64,000 nt of DNA from positions 5,625,001 to 5,689,000 of the forward strand of contig CM072807.1 of NCBI GenBank assembly GCA_037013495.1, read 5' to 3'. Position 1 is the first letter of the stretch; every line of letters begins with the position of its first letter. Shown here piece after piece: positions 12,560 to 22,834 of the stretch. The DNA is from Hippophae tibetana. Taxonomy: Eukaryota > Streptophyta > Magnoliopsida > Rosales > Elaeagnaceae. Under the pieces are notes generated by a model. That model was not told the DNA's origin. It was given only the letters and a program-made list of their open reading frames with translations, and ran no database searches. Position numbers and translations under genes: made by a program.

Positions 12560-13613
12560 TAGCTTTTTCAAATGTACATACCCTTTCTTATCTTCCCATT
12601 TATAGCTAATAACTCTAGCTGTTGGTGCTACAGCTGGAACTATGGTCTAAACTTATGAAACTGTGAATACAATCCATAATTGGTTCTTTTGAATAGTAAG
12701 GTTTCCATTTCCATTTGTAATTTTTTTTACACTTAGTTTGAAATTTCTTATATGTTACGCATTTTGTGGAATACGCTTGTTCGCTCAATTTTCTTCCTAT
12801 TCGGTGCAAGCAAGCAACTTAACATGTTTGTGATCACCCTCCAAGAATTTCTCCTTTAAAAAAAAAATGGAGAAAGTCGTGTATAACATGTGAGTTGTAT
12901 GCCACTTTTTCTCATGACCATTGATTCTTCTCTAAAATAGGGGATAAATTTTAGTTTTGGATAAAGTCAACTTAAATGGTTTTTGTATTTAAGAATTTTT
13001 TGAGAAAAGGAGGCAAATGTTTGTCCGTTATTTGATCTACCAGTTGAGAGCTAACTTGAATTTTTTTTAATAAAATTTTATGGAAAATAACAAATATTTC
13101 TTAATTTGGATCAATTGGAAAGTGCGAAGATTTTGTACGTTGTATAGTCTGTGCCGTACAACAAATACGAAAATGACTAAATATTTTTTGGTGTGATTTT
13201 CTATGAGTGATTTTAAGCTTGTAAATATACTATTATTTTATAAATAATTTCACTGAAAATAATTTACATTCTTATAATATTAAATGATAAGTAAACTTGG
13301 TACAGGATAAAAAACTTACGTCCTAAGACCTTGGTCCAAAATTCAAATAAAATAGGAATGTCTATTTGATAGAAATTTGATGTCTAGAATCAATAGATCA
13401 AATACATTTTGTTGATAATGATCTATTTTGTTGATAAAGTAATATGGTTTCTTTGGAGAGTTCAATTCTTTTACATTATTTTTGGTATATATATATCATC
13501 AATATACGATAAATACGTAGATATAAAAAATAACATAGAAAGTAAAATAATTGAATTGCTTGAGAGTATTGGGCTAAATTGTATTTTAATATTTTTTTTA
13601 AGATTTAATTATA
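12560..13613. other. 3' flank of the RING gene
   Basis: This includes the presumed 3' UTR (to about 12.7-12.8 kb) and AT-rich spacer. No coding feature was seen. The base composition becomes strongly AT-rich after about 12.9 kb. Confidence 0.5.
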
Positions 13614-15353
13614 TTTGTACATCTCTAACCCCCGGTGTTTGCTCTTGGTTCCTTTCATTTTTAGAGTGATGTTTTTTCGATTTTTTCTTCTCAATTTTTC
13701 TCTACCAAGTGATCATATCATTTGGTTCTTACTTTTAAACCCTAATTTTTTGAACTATTTGATCTATGCAATGAACTACTTACTCGTGTGGATCAAATTG
13801 ATTCTGCAATCGATCTAGAAGATTTGGCTAAAGTCGAACAAGGGATATCTAAACTTGCAATAGCAATTCGACTAATCTCTCCGAAATAGGTGAACATTAA
13901 AGCTTAACTCAAGATGCATCATAAGAAATGGATCAAAAATGGAGGTTTAGACCTCAAAGTGGTGGACCAAAATACCTTCGTCTTATACTTTGAAGAGTCT
14001 TTTGATTTAGAATCCGTACTAAAAAGAGCTCCTTAGAGTTTTGAAAATAACTTTATGGTTGTACAAATGCTAGGATCCGGTGTGTCTTTCTCGTCTTTAT
14101 CCTTTGATCATACTTCAATTTGAATTCAAATACACGATCTCCTATGAATTGGAGATCATTTTATAACTTGAAGGATTTTGAATCATGTTAGAATTATTTT
14201 AAAAGTGGACAAATTCTTTCGGTATGATGAATTCACGCTATTAGTAGAGATTATGTTTGATTTTAAAATTGCAAGGGATTTGGTACATGGTGCTTGGATC
14301 CCTTTCAAATATGAATAATTGGATTTAAATATGAGAGGGTCCCTAGTATTTACTATTGTTGAGGTAGACATCAAAGTCGATTATGTGAGCTTGTAAGTAA
14401 TGTGTGTACTAAGTTTGGGGAGAAATATGCTCCTTAGGAATGGTTGCTCTCTAATATGAATATGAAGGGTCCAATGCATGTTAAGGAGGGTGGATTGAGG
14501 AAAAATGAGACTGCTGGCTTTGTATTTGGTTCAAGGAATGTGACTGAGAAGAAGAAAGTTGGTGGGAGAACGATTATAAGAGGTAAGAAAAATGGACTCT
14601 GGGAATGGTAGAGGTAGGAATGCTAGAAAGGCTAGTGAATTACTTGGAGCTAAACCTAGAAAAACAATGATACAAGGTTTGGAGGAGGTGACTTATTTGA
14701 GCAACATGCAGGCATCTCTATGCAATCATCTGTGGAGGATAGTGCTGAAGATGATGATGCAATTGATGTGGAGAAAATTATAGATGACTTAGTTAGTTGA
14801 GATGAACTCTCTGGTTTTAACTGGTCTTCCTTGTTTCTCACTAATTTGGCTGAGGGCTGCTAGGTGTGGGTGCTATGGTTCACTAGTTTTTTTGTGGTGT
14901 CTTCTTGTTTTGCTAATTTTGTTAGAACTGTGTTTTTGTGGTCTGCTTCATTGACACATTGTGAATGAGCTTATGTCTTTGTTTACTCATTGGTTTGTTT
15001 TGTGCACCTAGTCTTCGTTGCTATTTCTGGTCTCAGTTTGAGTTTTGTGTGTGTATGTGTAGTGTACTTTAGAATGTTTCATTGACCTTGTCTAGCTGGA
15101 TAATTCTAGGGGACTTGTGAGACTGTTCTTGGTATGCTTTTTCACTAGTTTTGATGCTATATAAGTTTTTCAGAGCTTAACTCCTGGGATAATTTTGTTG
15201 CTACTGATGATGGAGCTTGCTGGTTTAGAATGCTCTTGTCTATGTTCGTTTCAAGGTCTGTTCTTAGTCTTTTCTTTTTGAGTCTATTAGATTGTAATCC
15301 TTTGCTGTTTCTAATGAATTTGCTATTAAAAAAAGAAGTTTGTACATCTCTAA
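13614..15353 (+). mobile_element. internally deleted LINE (plant L1 type) with a 15-bp target duplication
   Basis: The element occupies 13629-15338. It is bounded by a perfect 15-bp target-site duplication, tttgtacatctctaa, at 13614-13628 and 15339-15353. It starts with cccccggtgtttgctcttgg, carries an ORF1 relic, and ends in a short A-rich tail (attaaaaaaagaag) after a typical LINE 3' end (cctttgctgtttctaatgaa). Autonomous plant L1 elements are much longer and have an ORF2 for endonuclease and reverse transcriptase. Here ORF2 is absent: the sequence passes from the end of ORF1 to the 3' UTR near 14.8 kb. The duplication shows that it moved by target-primed reverse transcription, so its 5' end is probably complete. 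Confidence 0.85.
13768..14797 (+). pseudogene. LINE ORF1 remnant (DUF4283-like)
   Basis: Read in broken frames, this stretch looks like plant LINE ORF1. It opens with NELLTRVDQIDSAIDLEDL and continues with GGLDLKVVDQNTFVFYFEE and DLESVLKRAP. It then reads S-F-E-N-N-F-M-V-V-Q after a stop (TAG 14034-14036) where a tryptophan is expected. This matches the DUF4283 pattern F-x-F-x-F-E...R-V-L...G-P-W-S-F. The C-terminal part (near 14592-14797) is acidic and ends at TTGTAG/TGA-type stops. Frameshifts and stops make it non-coding today. The assignment rests on remembered family patterns. Confidence 0.65.
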
Positions 15354-15577
15354 ACTTCAAAACAACCTTTAATCCTACTATTATGTTTGCATTAAATAAT
15401 GAACACCAAAACGAGAAAATTGTGAGTAATGCTTACAAATATTTAGTCGAAAAAAGAAAAATCGAAGATATACAGCTTCAACATTAGAAGGGCATGCTAC
15501 AAATATGGAAATTAGAGAGAAAATAACACTTTTTTTGGGCTAAACAAAAGAAAAATCTTATTGAAACTTATAGCATC

Positions 15578-17381
15578 CTAATTCTCATTATGGTGATCAG
15601 CCCACATCAGTTGCAAGTCATCTACAAAGGCATCATCTTCGTTTTCATCATGATCCCTATTATATTAAACTTAGGATAGTAAGACTGTAGGAGCTTATTG
15701 CACGTTCCTCAAGTGAAAAATCCTTAACTCCAGACTGTTGATATCTCACTTGGACTTCCATTCAGATTCAGGACAGGCAGATGACAGCTCCCCACCCAAA
15801 ATCTCCTCCATGATGTTCTTCAACATCTGGGCAGATGACATTGAAAACCGTTTAACAGGGCATCTATAATCTTACATAATGCATACCATCATAAGGTCAG
15901 CCAATTAGCATAAACAACCAGCTAATCATGGTAAGACTAAAAATGAACAAATAGCTCTTATCAAAAGTAAGCCAACTGGTGACCGCATTCATTTTTCAGA
16001 TTTATAAAGGTTTGAACTTTAAAGATCCACTGAAAATCTTACATTTGTTAATAATCTGTGAAATGACAAAACCTTGAGTTTACTCCTGTCTAAATTGTAG
16101 AGCAACACTGTAAAGCTCAAGATCTCTCATGATCCAAGGAAAACTAGAAATGGACGTTAAACTGGACAATCATGAAAATATAATTTACTTTAATTCAAGA
16201 TAGCCTTATGAATTTGTGTAATTCAACTGTTCCAAGTATTAATTAGAACTCTGAACCTAAATTCTTTGGTTTGGTGGCCATATAAGTAAAGAAAAAAGGT
16301 AAAAAAAGGATTCACATTGAAGTAGAAGGTTCTGCACTTTAAATCTAAAATGAAAGAACATTGACCAACTTATTCCAAGTAGAAGAACAATGTCCATTGA
16401 AAAAGAATTTAATAATAGTAAAAGTGACAGAGCGAAAGAACAAAAAGAGTGGAATTTGTAGTACCTGTCAAAATACTGGATAACTTCAGAATTTCTACGA
16501 AAAATTTGACACCATTAGAATAAGCTACTGTCTGACAACTTGCACAAGGGGTACAAAAACTGATATTCATAGACAAACAATAACATATCAATCCTAACAG
16601 GCATTTTAAACAATAGATTAAATCAGATGAGTTCCAGATTTGGAATTAGTTCAATGTGACGATATCAGTTACCTTAAGCAAGCAAAATATGAAATGGGTG
16701 TCATTTTCTGAAATATGAATACTTTTGTTCCCATTTGTAAAGTTTGGCATCGGCTTAATTTTCACAACAAATGGTACATTGGTCATATTCCATGGGAACC
16801 CACAAATCGTGGAATGATAGTTTAGCAGTGGGATATTTATCCAGTGTTAAGTGGCACACTCAAATAATCAAGAACACATAAATTGATGTAATGTATTATT
16901 GATATTGGAATTCCAATAATTAACAGATTGTGAAAATACATACAGAGTAACACTTAGCTCTAAGCTTCTTATACAAGTGATTTTACCTTTGCCCATGTTA
17001 CATAACAGTATCACTGCCAAAAATTCTTGGATTTCTTCTTCATCGACTGTATGACAAAACCAAGAGCAGAACGTCCAATTTCAAAGTAAGGAGTGGATGC
17101 AGCCAAATGTCAATGCTAATCATACAACAGAAGAACCAACCATGGGCCTTGAAATTGTAACAGCCCTTGAGTGACTGCACTTAAATTGTTGTCGGCTGAT
17201 CCTGGCTCTACAGCGAGTAAACACAAACTTTGACGTTCAAATCCACAATATTGTTTCAGAAGCTCAGGAGCCTCAACCAATTGGAAGTCATCTGGTTTGC
17301 CCAGGCAAAGTGGATAACTGGGGCATCAATGACCAACAACTATCGACCCATTTGGGCATAACCAGACTGACTCAAACACAG
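15578..17381 (-). pseudogene. unrecognised multi-exon gene fragment, probably a pseudogene
   Basis: Eight coding-like blocks line up with GT-AG sites: A 17381-17126, B 17046-16987, C 16858-16673, D 16559-16540, E 16494-16465, F 16143-16084, G 15863-15750 and H 15656-15578 (stop TAG). Phases match for B-C and for every join from C to H. The predicted peptide is protein-like, for example DDFQLVEAPELLKQY in A, EIQEFLAVILLCNMGK in B, SFPWIMRDLELYSVALQ across E-F, and AFVDDLQLMWADHH in H. Against a live gene: an in-frame TGA in A near 17310, no clean A-B phase, and a one-base frame break in C near 16800. Block A begins only 33 nt after the ADA1 stop codon and no upstream exons were found. I do not recognise the family. 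It looks like the intron-bearing 3' part of a gene copied here and now decaying. Confidence 0.5.
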
Positions 17382-17413
17382 CTGGAAGAAAAACAAATTC
17401 TCCTAAGGATGCA

Positions 17414-18670
17414 TCATTCCTCATATGCTTGCATGCAGATCTTCTCCAGCAACAATGGCCAATCTTCTCCCAGTTGCTGAGGATTTAACTCCATAGCAAC
17501 CTTAAAATCAAGCAAAGATATTGAACGCTGCGGTCTGTGGTTCTGCATAGCTTCAAGGGAACCATTGCTACTATGCCTGTGGAATTGATTGCTTGGCCAC
17601 ATACCATTAACAAACTTGCCTTGAATCTGCGGTTTCTGAGCAGGGGGCCTTTTTGGCTCAAATGATGACCTTGCTCCAACCAATTCAACGCAAGACCTTA
17701 TCAATCGCTTCAAGTACACATCCAACATGTTATTCAACATATTGGCACAATCTAGAGAAACACCTCCTACACCTTGTGACGCAGCAATCTGCACCATACG
17801 TTTTCTCAGCATTTCCGCGTGAAACAATTCACCACTGTCGCTATAACCAACAACATCGACACCACCTATTGGTGCAACCTTGTGAGCCCCACCTATACTA
17901 GCTGAGCACTGCGGTATCCCAAGTGGAGCAATTAGAGGACTAGTAAAGAAATTCAAATGGCTAGACTGCCGAACCTCTTTCCCTTCTATCACAGAGGCTC
18001 CAACTTTATCTTTACTGTGTATCCAGGGCTTCTCTGTGGGCCGGTGAACTGCAGCATCCCTATCACTCTCAGATAGCTCCGCAACTGGTTGCAGATGCTG
18101 TACCGGTCTCTGATAATCACATGGGGTTCCCACTCCATTTTCTATACCAACTTTATTACCACTGTCTTCTGAGCCAAAAGATGGATGCAATGCAGCATCT
18201 ATCTTCCCATTTGGTCCAAGTGGGCTTAGTCTATCCCTGAGCTTCCGATCACGTATCCCAGACCTACCTTTTCGTGGAGATTCTGCCAAAACTCCATTTG
18301 ACCCTATGGGTACATTTTGACTTTGGTTTGTAAAAACCGCCCCACATTGTTCCTGTCCATCTTCCCCACTAGGAGAACTATTTGTCGCTAATGCCCCAAG
18401 CTTGGAAGGGCATGAAATTGGCATTGGTGGTGGGGTCTTGGCTTGACAAGCATTCTTTAATATTGATCTTATAATTTGATTGTGCAGCGAAAAATTCTCA
18501 GCACCAAGCACCCTACAACATTGCTTGTCGAATTCTTTTTTGCTCACCTTCTGACTTAACAACTTATTCAAATAATAAAAATAGCGTTTTGACCTCTCAG
18601 GTCCCATCCTCTTCACTATCTGAGCTTTCATCTCAGCTAAATCTAATCTTGAGCTCTGATGAGGTTGCAT
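17414..18670 (-). CDS. ADA1: SAGA complex subunit ADA1 (transcriptional adapter 1, Tad1/Hfi1 family)
   Basis: Structural subunit of the nuclear SAGA histone-acetyltransferase coactivator. It is a single coding exon of 418 aa. The N-terminal region (about residues 5-75) carries the plant SAGA-Tad1 signature: LAEMKAQIVKRMGPERSKRY, YYLNKLLSQKVSKKEFDKQ, CCRVLGAENFSLHNQIIRSI, LKNACQAKTPPP. A long polar middle follows (KGRSGIRDRKLRDRLSPLG). The C-terminal third has a histone-fold-like helix pair (LDCANMLNNMLDVYLKRLIR), then SISLLDFKVAMELNPQQLGE, ending in A-Y-E-E. I chose the ATG at 18670: an in-frame ATG at 18679 has a poorer context, and further upstream the frame opens only at TTG. Length and intronless CDS fit the plant family. 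The next gene-like region starts 33 nt past the stop. Confidence 0.92.
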   Translation of the reverse strand: MQPHQSSRLDLAEMKAQIVKRMGPERSKRYFYYLNKLLSQKVSKKEFDKQCCRVLGAENFSLHNQIIRSILKNACQAKTPPPMPISCPSKLGALATNSSPSGEDGQEQCGAVFTNQSQNVPIGSNGVLAESPRKGRSGIRDRKLRDRLSPLGPNGKIDAALHPSFGSEDSGNKVGIENGVGTPCDYQRPVQHLQPVAELSESDRDAAVHRPTEKPWIHSKDKVGASVIEGKEVRQSSHLNFFTSPLIAPLGIPQCSASIGGAHKVAPIGGVDVVGYSDSGELFHAEMLRKRMVQIAASQGVGGVSLDCANMLNNMLDVYLKRLIRSCVELVGARSSFEPKRPPAQKPQIQGKFVNGMWPSNQFHRHSSNGSLEAMQNHRPQRSISLLDFKVAMELNPQQLGEDWPLLLEKICMQAYEE

Positions 18671-19440
18671 TCTCAGCATAAAGATTCTTAATCCAAACAA
18701 ATATACAATTACTTCTGTTTCCAGACAAATCCAGAAAACCACATATCCTTCACTCCAAATCAACTCCAGAAGTTCTGCATATCATAACGAACAAAAACTA
18801 ACACTGCCCACCGAATCACAAGGACCCCAAACTCTAAGTAAATTGCACTGGCCCACGTTTCCAAACACCTAAATTTCTAGCAGCTACAGACAACACAATG
18901 TAACTCCAAATCTCATCTTCTAAAAGCCAAAACCCTAGAGATCAAGCTCAGTACATGGTTCGCTATATCCCAACAAAGCAACACGTAATTCGAGGTCAAT
19001 TCATTGGAAACCATGATAAAATCAAAATCCCTTAGTTCGAATCACCAAATTTAAGAAGGAACAGCATAGCCTCCTTTACGAACTGCACGCAGCGAAAATT
19101 ACCCCATAAGGCAATTAAAACCCGCTCATTTATCCACAAAATTCAAAAGCTACACACTTCAAAAACAAAAAATTGAACTTGAGGGAATGAGATCTGTAAC
19201 TTCAAATGGATGAAGCTAGTGAGACAGAGTATGATTTCAGAGAAATTGAATTGCAAAGAAAGAAAATAGCAGCCTCCAGTGAAGCGCCAAAATTAAAAAA
19301 GCAAGAAAAGGTTAAATCTTTCGCTTGTGAGAAAATAGCTTATATATTAATTCAACTCTGACCTTAACTAACTTGTCGAATTGCAGAGAAGTTGAACCTC
19401 ACAGGGCGTCGAGCTTCGCTTCTCATTGAGTCGTTCTTTC
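18671..19440 (-). promoter_or_regulatory. 5' leader region of ADA1 with a probable UTR intron
   Basis: An acceptor TGATATGCAG|AACTTC ends at 18775, about 100 nt before the start codon. A first UTR exon probably lies near 19380-19440, where the minus strand reads CAATGAGAAGCGAAGC and the composition shifts sharply to AT-rich beyond it. The donor is not certain (candidate GTCAGAG near 19362). Promoter elements further up are not clear. Confidence 0.45.
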
Positions 19441-20297
19441 CCTTTCTCTCTGTTATTTTCTTTTTGGATTAAATTTAATATTTAGGACAATTTTTCGGTG
19501 TTGTTTTTATTTTTCACGAGGGATGATTTTAAATTTTTAATAAACATGGATTTTCTCTAATTGTTATGCTTCTTTGCTTATTTTCTTTGGCTTATAAAAT
19601 TGATTCATATTTATAATGTTGTAAAATAAATATTTCTTTTATAAAATATTAATCACTAAATTAAATAATATTCATGTTTATTTTTTATTTATTTAAATAT
19701 TATATTTTTAAAAATAATTTAAAGTGAAAATAATTAATATTTTATATGATATATCTTTGAATTCAATTATTTAGTATATTTAATTAAAAAATGTGTATTT
19801 ATTATAATTATATTATTTTTTAATTAGTAGTTATATATTTAGTTTTATATTAAATTTTTATTTTATAATTTAAAATATTATATACTTATATAAAATTAAA
19901 TCCTTTACTTTAAGTTATTTTTATTTGTTTATGTATCTTTATAACAATATTATCATATAATATAAATAAGGATTTATTAGGTAGTTAATAATTTTAAAAA
20001 AATATTTATATGTAATTCGATAGTAAGTATTATTTTTCTCAATTATAATACTTGATTTAGATAATATAAATTGTTTAATATCATAACGATCTAATATATC
20101 TCGTTCATATAGTGATTAATACACCTATGTTGATAGCATATATGTAAGTAAAGGGAAACTATTGATCCAACTCTAAGAAGACCTCGAGTACTCGTTAGCC
20201 TACGACCTGATATACAAGACTTAATCTTTTGTCTTAGTACTAGGCATTATATGATTTGGTAGAAGTAACCTTAGAACGAATACATGATCAATTTTAT

Positions 20298-20336
<39 letters not shown>

Positions 20337-20616
20337 TATAAGACCTTACATATTTAAAGAGAATCAACTCCTTGTGATTGAAAAACTCTAACACATACAA
20401 AGCTTTAAACAATTAACGTGTTAGGTCTTAAATTTTTCTAATTCTTGGTTAGCATTTAAGATCTTACATATTTAAAGAGAATCAACTCCTTGTGATCGAA
20501 AAACTCACTTCTATCGTCATGACTAACCATTATACACATCCCAAATCAAGAAACAACTCTATTGATCCAATTCTTGAGTTCGATCTCAACGATCATATAC
20601 CTCGTATCTCACCTAT
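19441..20616. other. AT-rich intergenic DNA with small repeats
   Basis: No gene was seen. It contains an (ATA)n microsatellite at 20301-20334. It also contains a 44-bp direct repeat beginning cttacatatttaaagagaat at 20345 and again at 20463 (118 bp apart), differing by one base (gattg versus gatcg). Confidence 0.6.
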
Positions 20617-20679
20617 AAACATCTTTTATGATTTAAAAATTAAATAATATTTTTGTTAGAAGAAAAAAGTTTCTCAAGA

Positions 20680-21130
20680 CATATATATAGGGATGGGCAA
20701 AAAAACTGCGGGTTCGGTTATCCGCGGTTATTCGAACCGGCGGTTCGGTTTTTAACCGGTAATTTTCGGGGACGGGGACGGTTTCGGTTAAAAACCGAAT
20801 ATGAAACAACGGTTACAGTTCGGTTACGGTTATACTAAAAACCGTACCCGCCCGTACCCGAAATTAATTATATTTAATTAATTAAATTATATATTAAATT
20901 ATAAATAAAAAATTAATTATATATATTTAATAAATTAAATTATATATATATTTCGGTTTTTTTCGGGGTTTTTTTCATAACCGTCCCGAACCTTTTCCCG
21001 CGGGTAAAAAACCGTCCCCGAACCGTAACGATTTTCGGGCGGTTTCGGTTATAGGTTTTATAATTCGGTTCGGGGACGGTTATATCAAAAATCGTCCCCG
21101 CCCGTCCCCGTGCCCATTCCTACATATATA
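20680..21130. mobile_element. hAT-type MITE, 435 bp, with an 8-bp target duplication
   Basis: The element is 20688-21122. Its ends are tagggatgggca and tgcccattccta, inverted repeats with one mismatch. It is flanked by identical 8-bp copies of catatata (20680-20687 and 21123-21130). An 8-bp duplication with TAGGG/TGGGCA ends is the pattern of hAT-superfamily MITEs. The interior is rich in CGGTT, CGGGG and ACCG motifs facing each other, so it can fold on itself. It encodes nothing. The paralogous segment at about 30305 has the site without the element. Confidence 0.88.
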
Positions 21131-21315
21131 TTTATAAAATATAGTACATAATTATTTATAATATAAATTTAATAAAAAATAATATGATATATATTTAAAA
21201 TTAAGTTGAATAAAATTATAATATAAATAAGATAAAATAAAATCTGATAAAATAAAATAATATTATATTAAAAATTTATTAAAAATATTAAATAAGATAT
21301 AATTTGCATCATAAA

Positions 21316-21455
21316 AAAACGCCTTAATTTTCACGCGCTTGGTTTTGTGCGCGTCTTAATCGCCCTCCAGTTCGGTTTGGGTTGTGAACTGAGATAAAAC
21401 GGCAGGTTGCTTTTCAGATTTTTATGCAAAAAATATGAGAGGGAGTAATTAATGA
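21316..21455. repeat. conserved GC-rich core of the direct repeat, left copy
   Basis: About 140 bp stands out from AT-rich surroundings and is nearly the same as 30505-30642. It includes ccagttcggtttgggttgtg and aactgagataaaacggcagg. A short hairpin is possible: acgcgc (21333-21338) and gcgcgt (21349-21354). Both arms fit the CGCG-box type recognised by CAMTA factors, which is a motif match only. Confidence 0.6.
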
Positions 21456-21970
21456 ATTGGCCTTTTCATTTTGATAAATGATAATGATATTTTCACTGCA
21501 ATTTTTTTATAAAAAATACTAAATATTTTTCGCTCTATTTTCTATTTAAAAATAAATTAAATTTTTATTAATAATTATAAATTTTATTTAAATTAAAAAC
21601 GAATTTAATTTATAACAATTGATAAAAAAATAAATCCTTTAATAAAAACTAATGTGTATATAAAAAATATTTTTATTATTTTTATATATAAGAGCTACAT
21701 TTAAATAATTTATACTATTTAATTTTTAGAGTTACAAGTGGTATCATCTAATTATTTAATTTTAAAAAATAAATCAATTAAAGATAACATATTATTTTGA
21801 TAATTTTACAATTAAAATAATATTTTTAAAATAATATAATTTATATTTAATTGGCTCCTTCAAATAATATTTTAATGAAAAATCATTAAAATAATATATT
21901 TTATTTTTAATTAATTATTTTTTAATATTAAATAATATCATTTATAATTCATGTAAATAATTTAATAACT

Positions 21971-22834
21971 ATAAATTAAATTATACTGTATGTTTTATTG
22001 TCTTAATATAATATAATAAATTTATTATAAAAAAAATAAAATAAAAATGTCCAATTTCCATTTAAGGGGCTAATAGATCACTAGTTAGTTCAGTAAGGAA
22101 AACAAATTTCAGTATACTTTTCTTTTGATAGAAACCAATATTAATCAAACATGAGATTTAAAATTTCTAACACACGCACAAAAATGCAATGTGAGATAAG
22201 AAAACCCTTTTTTTTTTTCTTTTGACAAAAATGAAGATCAATCAAATCTACACATACAACAGTTAAAACTGGTGATGCAGTTTAGGGACGAAGTTTCAGT
22301 CAACTTTTTTGGCAGCACGACATTGTAATGAGATTTTTTCCGTCTCAATTTTAAAAAAGCCCTTAAAAGAAATTCGGTACAACTAAAGAATAGAGGCAAA
22401 AGAAATTCTTTCCGTCTCACATGTTTAAGCATGTGAAACATACCAGTACTATTGTATTTAAAGAATATGCTTAGGTAAAGGTGTTAGAACATGTTTAAGC
22501 ATGTGAAACATACCAGTACTATTGTATTTAAAGAATATGCTTAGGTAAAGGCGTCGTGTTCTAACAATGAAGACAGAAAGCATATTAAAGACATCAAACA
22601 GAGAGCACATATTAACTCTAAATCAATGCTTTTCAGCTTTAAAACAAGGCAGTAGCTTTCCTCTGCCATGAGGTAACAACAAAAACTAACTAAAGATCTA
22701 AGCAAGAGGAAGGATCATCCTTATGTAAGACATAAGCTTTTAAGTTAAGAACTAAGTCATCATAGCTCCAAGCTTTTCCTCCTAGGGGATAAGATTAGCC
22801 TCAACTTCATCATTCAAAGAAAGAAAAAATCTCT
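21971..22834. other. 3' flank and presumed 3' UTR of the H+-ATPase gene
   Basis: The part nearest the stop codon (about 22560-22834) has mixed composition and probably contains the 3' UTR on the minus strand. It includes the 70-bp tandem duplication described separately. No other gene was seen. Confidence 0.5.
22420..22551. repeat. 70-bp tandem duplication
   Basis: The unit 22420-22489 (starts catgtttaagcatgtgaaac) repeats at 22490-22551 without a mismatch over 62 bp. Each unit starts with a small palindrome, catgtttaagcatg. The identity implies a recent event. Confidence 0.9.

Larger units (their letters stand above)
20617..21970. repeat. direct repeat flanking the H+-ATPase gene, left copy (interrupted by a MITE)
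   Basis: Apart from the MITE at 20688-21122, this segment aligns along its whole length with 30248-31015. Shared blocks include attatttataatataaattt, aataatattatatt, the GC-rich core at 21316-21455, and the A+T tail with attattttttaatatta. The flanks are diverged with many indels, while the core is well conserved. It lies 3' of the H+-ATPase gene, and the right copy lies 5' of it. Confidence 0.75.

Noticed and set aside
17653..17901. 82-codon plus-strand frame inside ADA1
   Set aside because: Antisense to the conserved C-terminal part of ADA1, with no family features.
20653..20838. Small open frame at the MITE left end
   Set aside because: It is produced by the GC-rich CGG/ACCG composition of the MITE and contains no protein signature.
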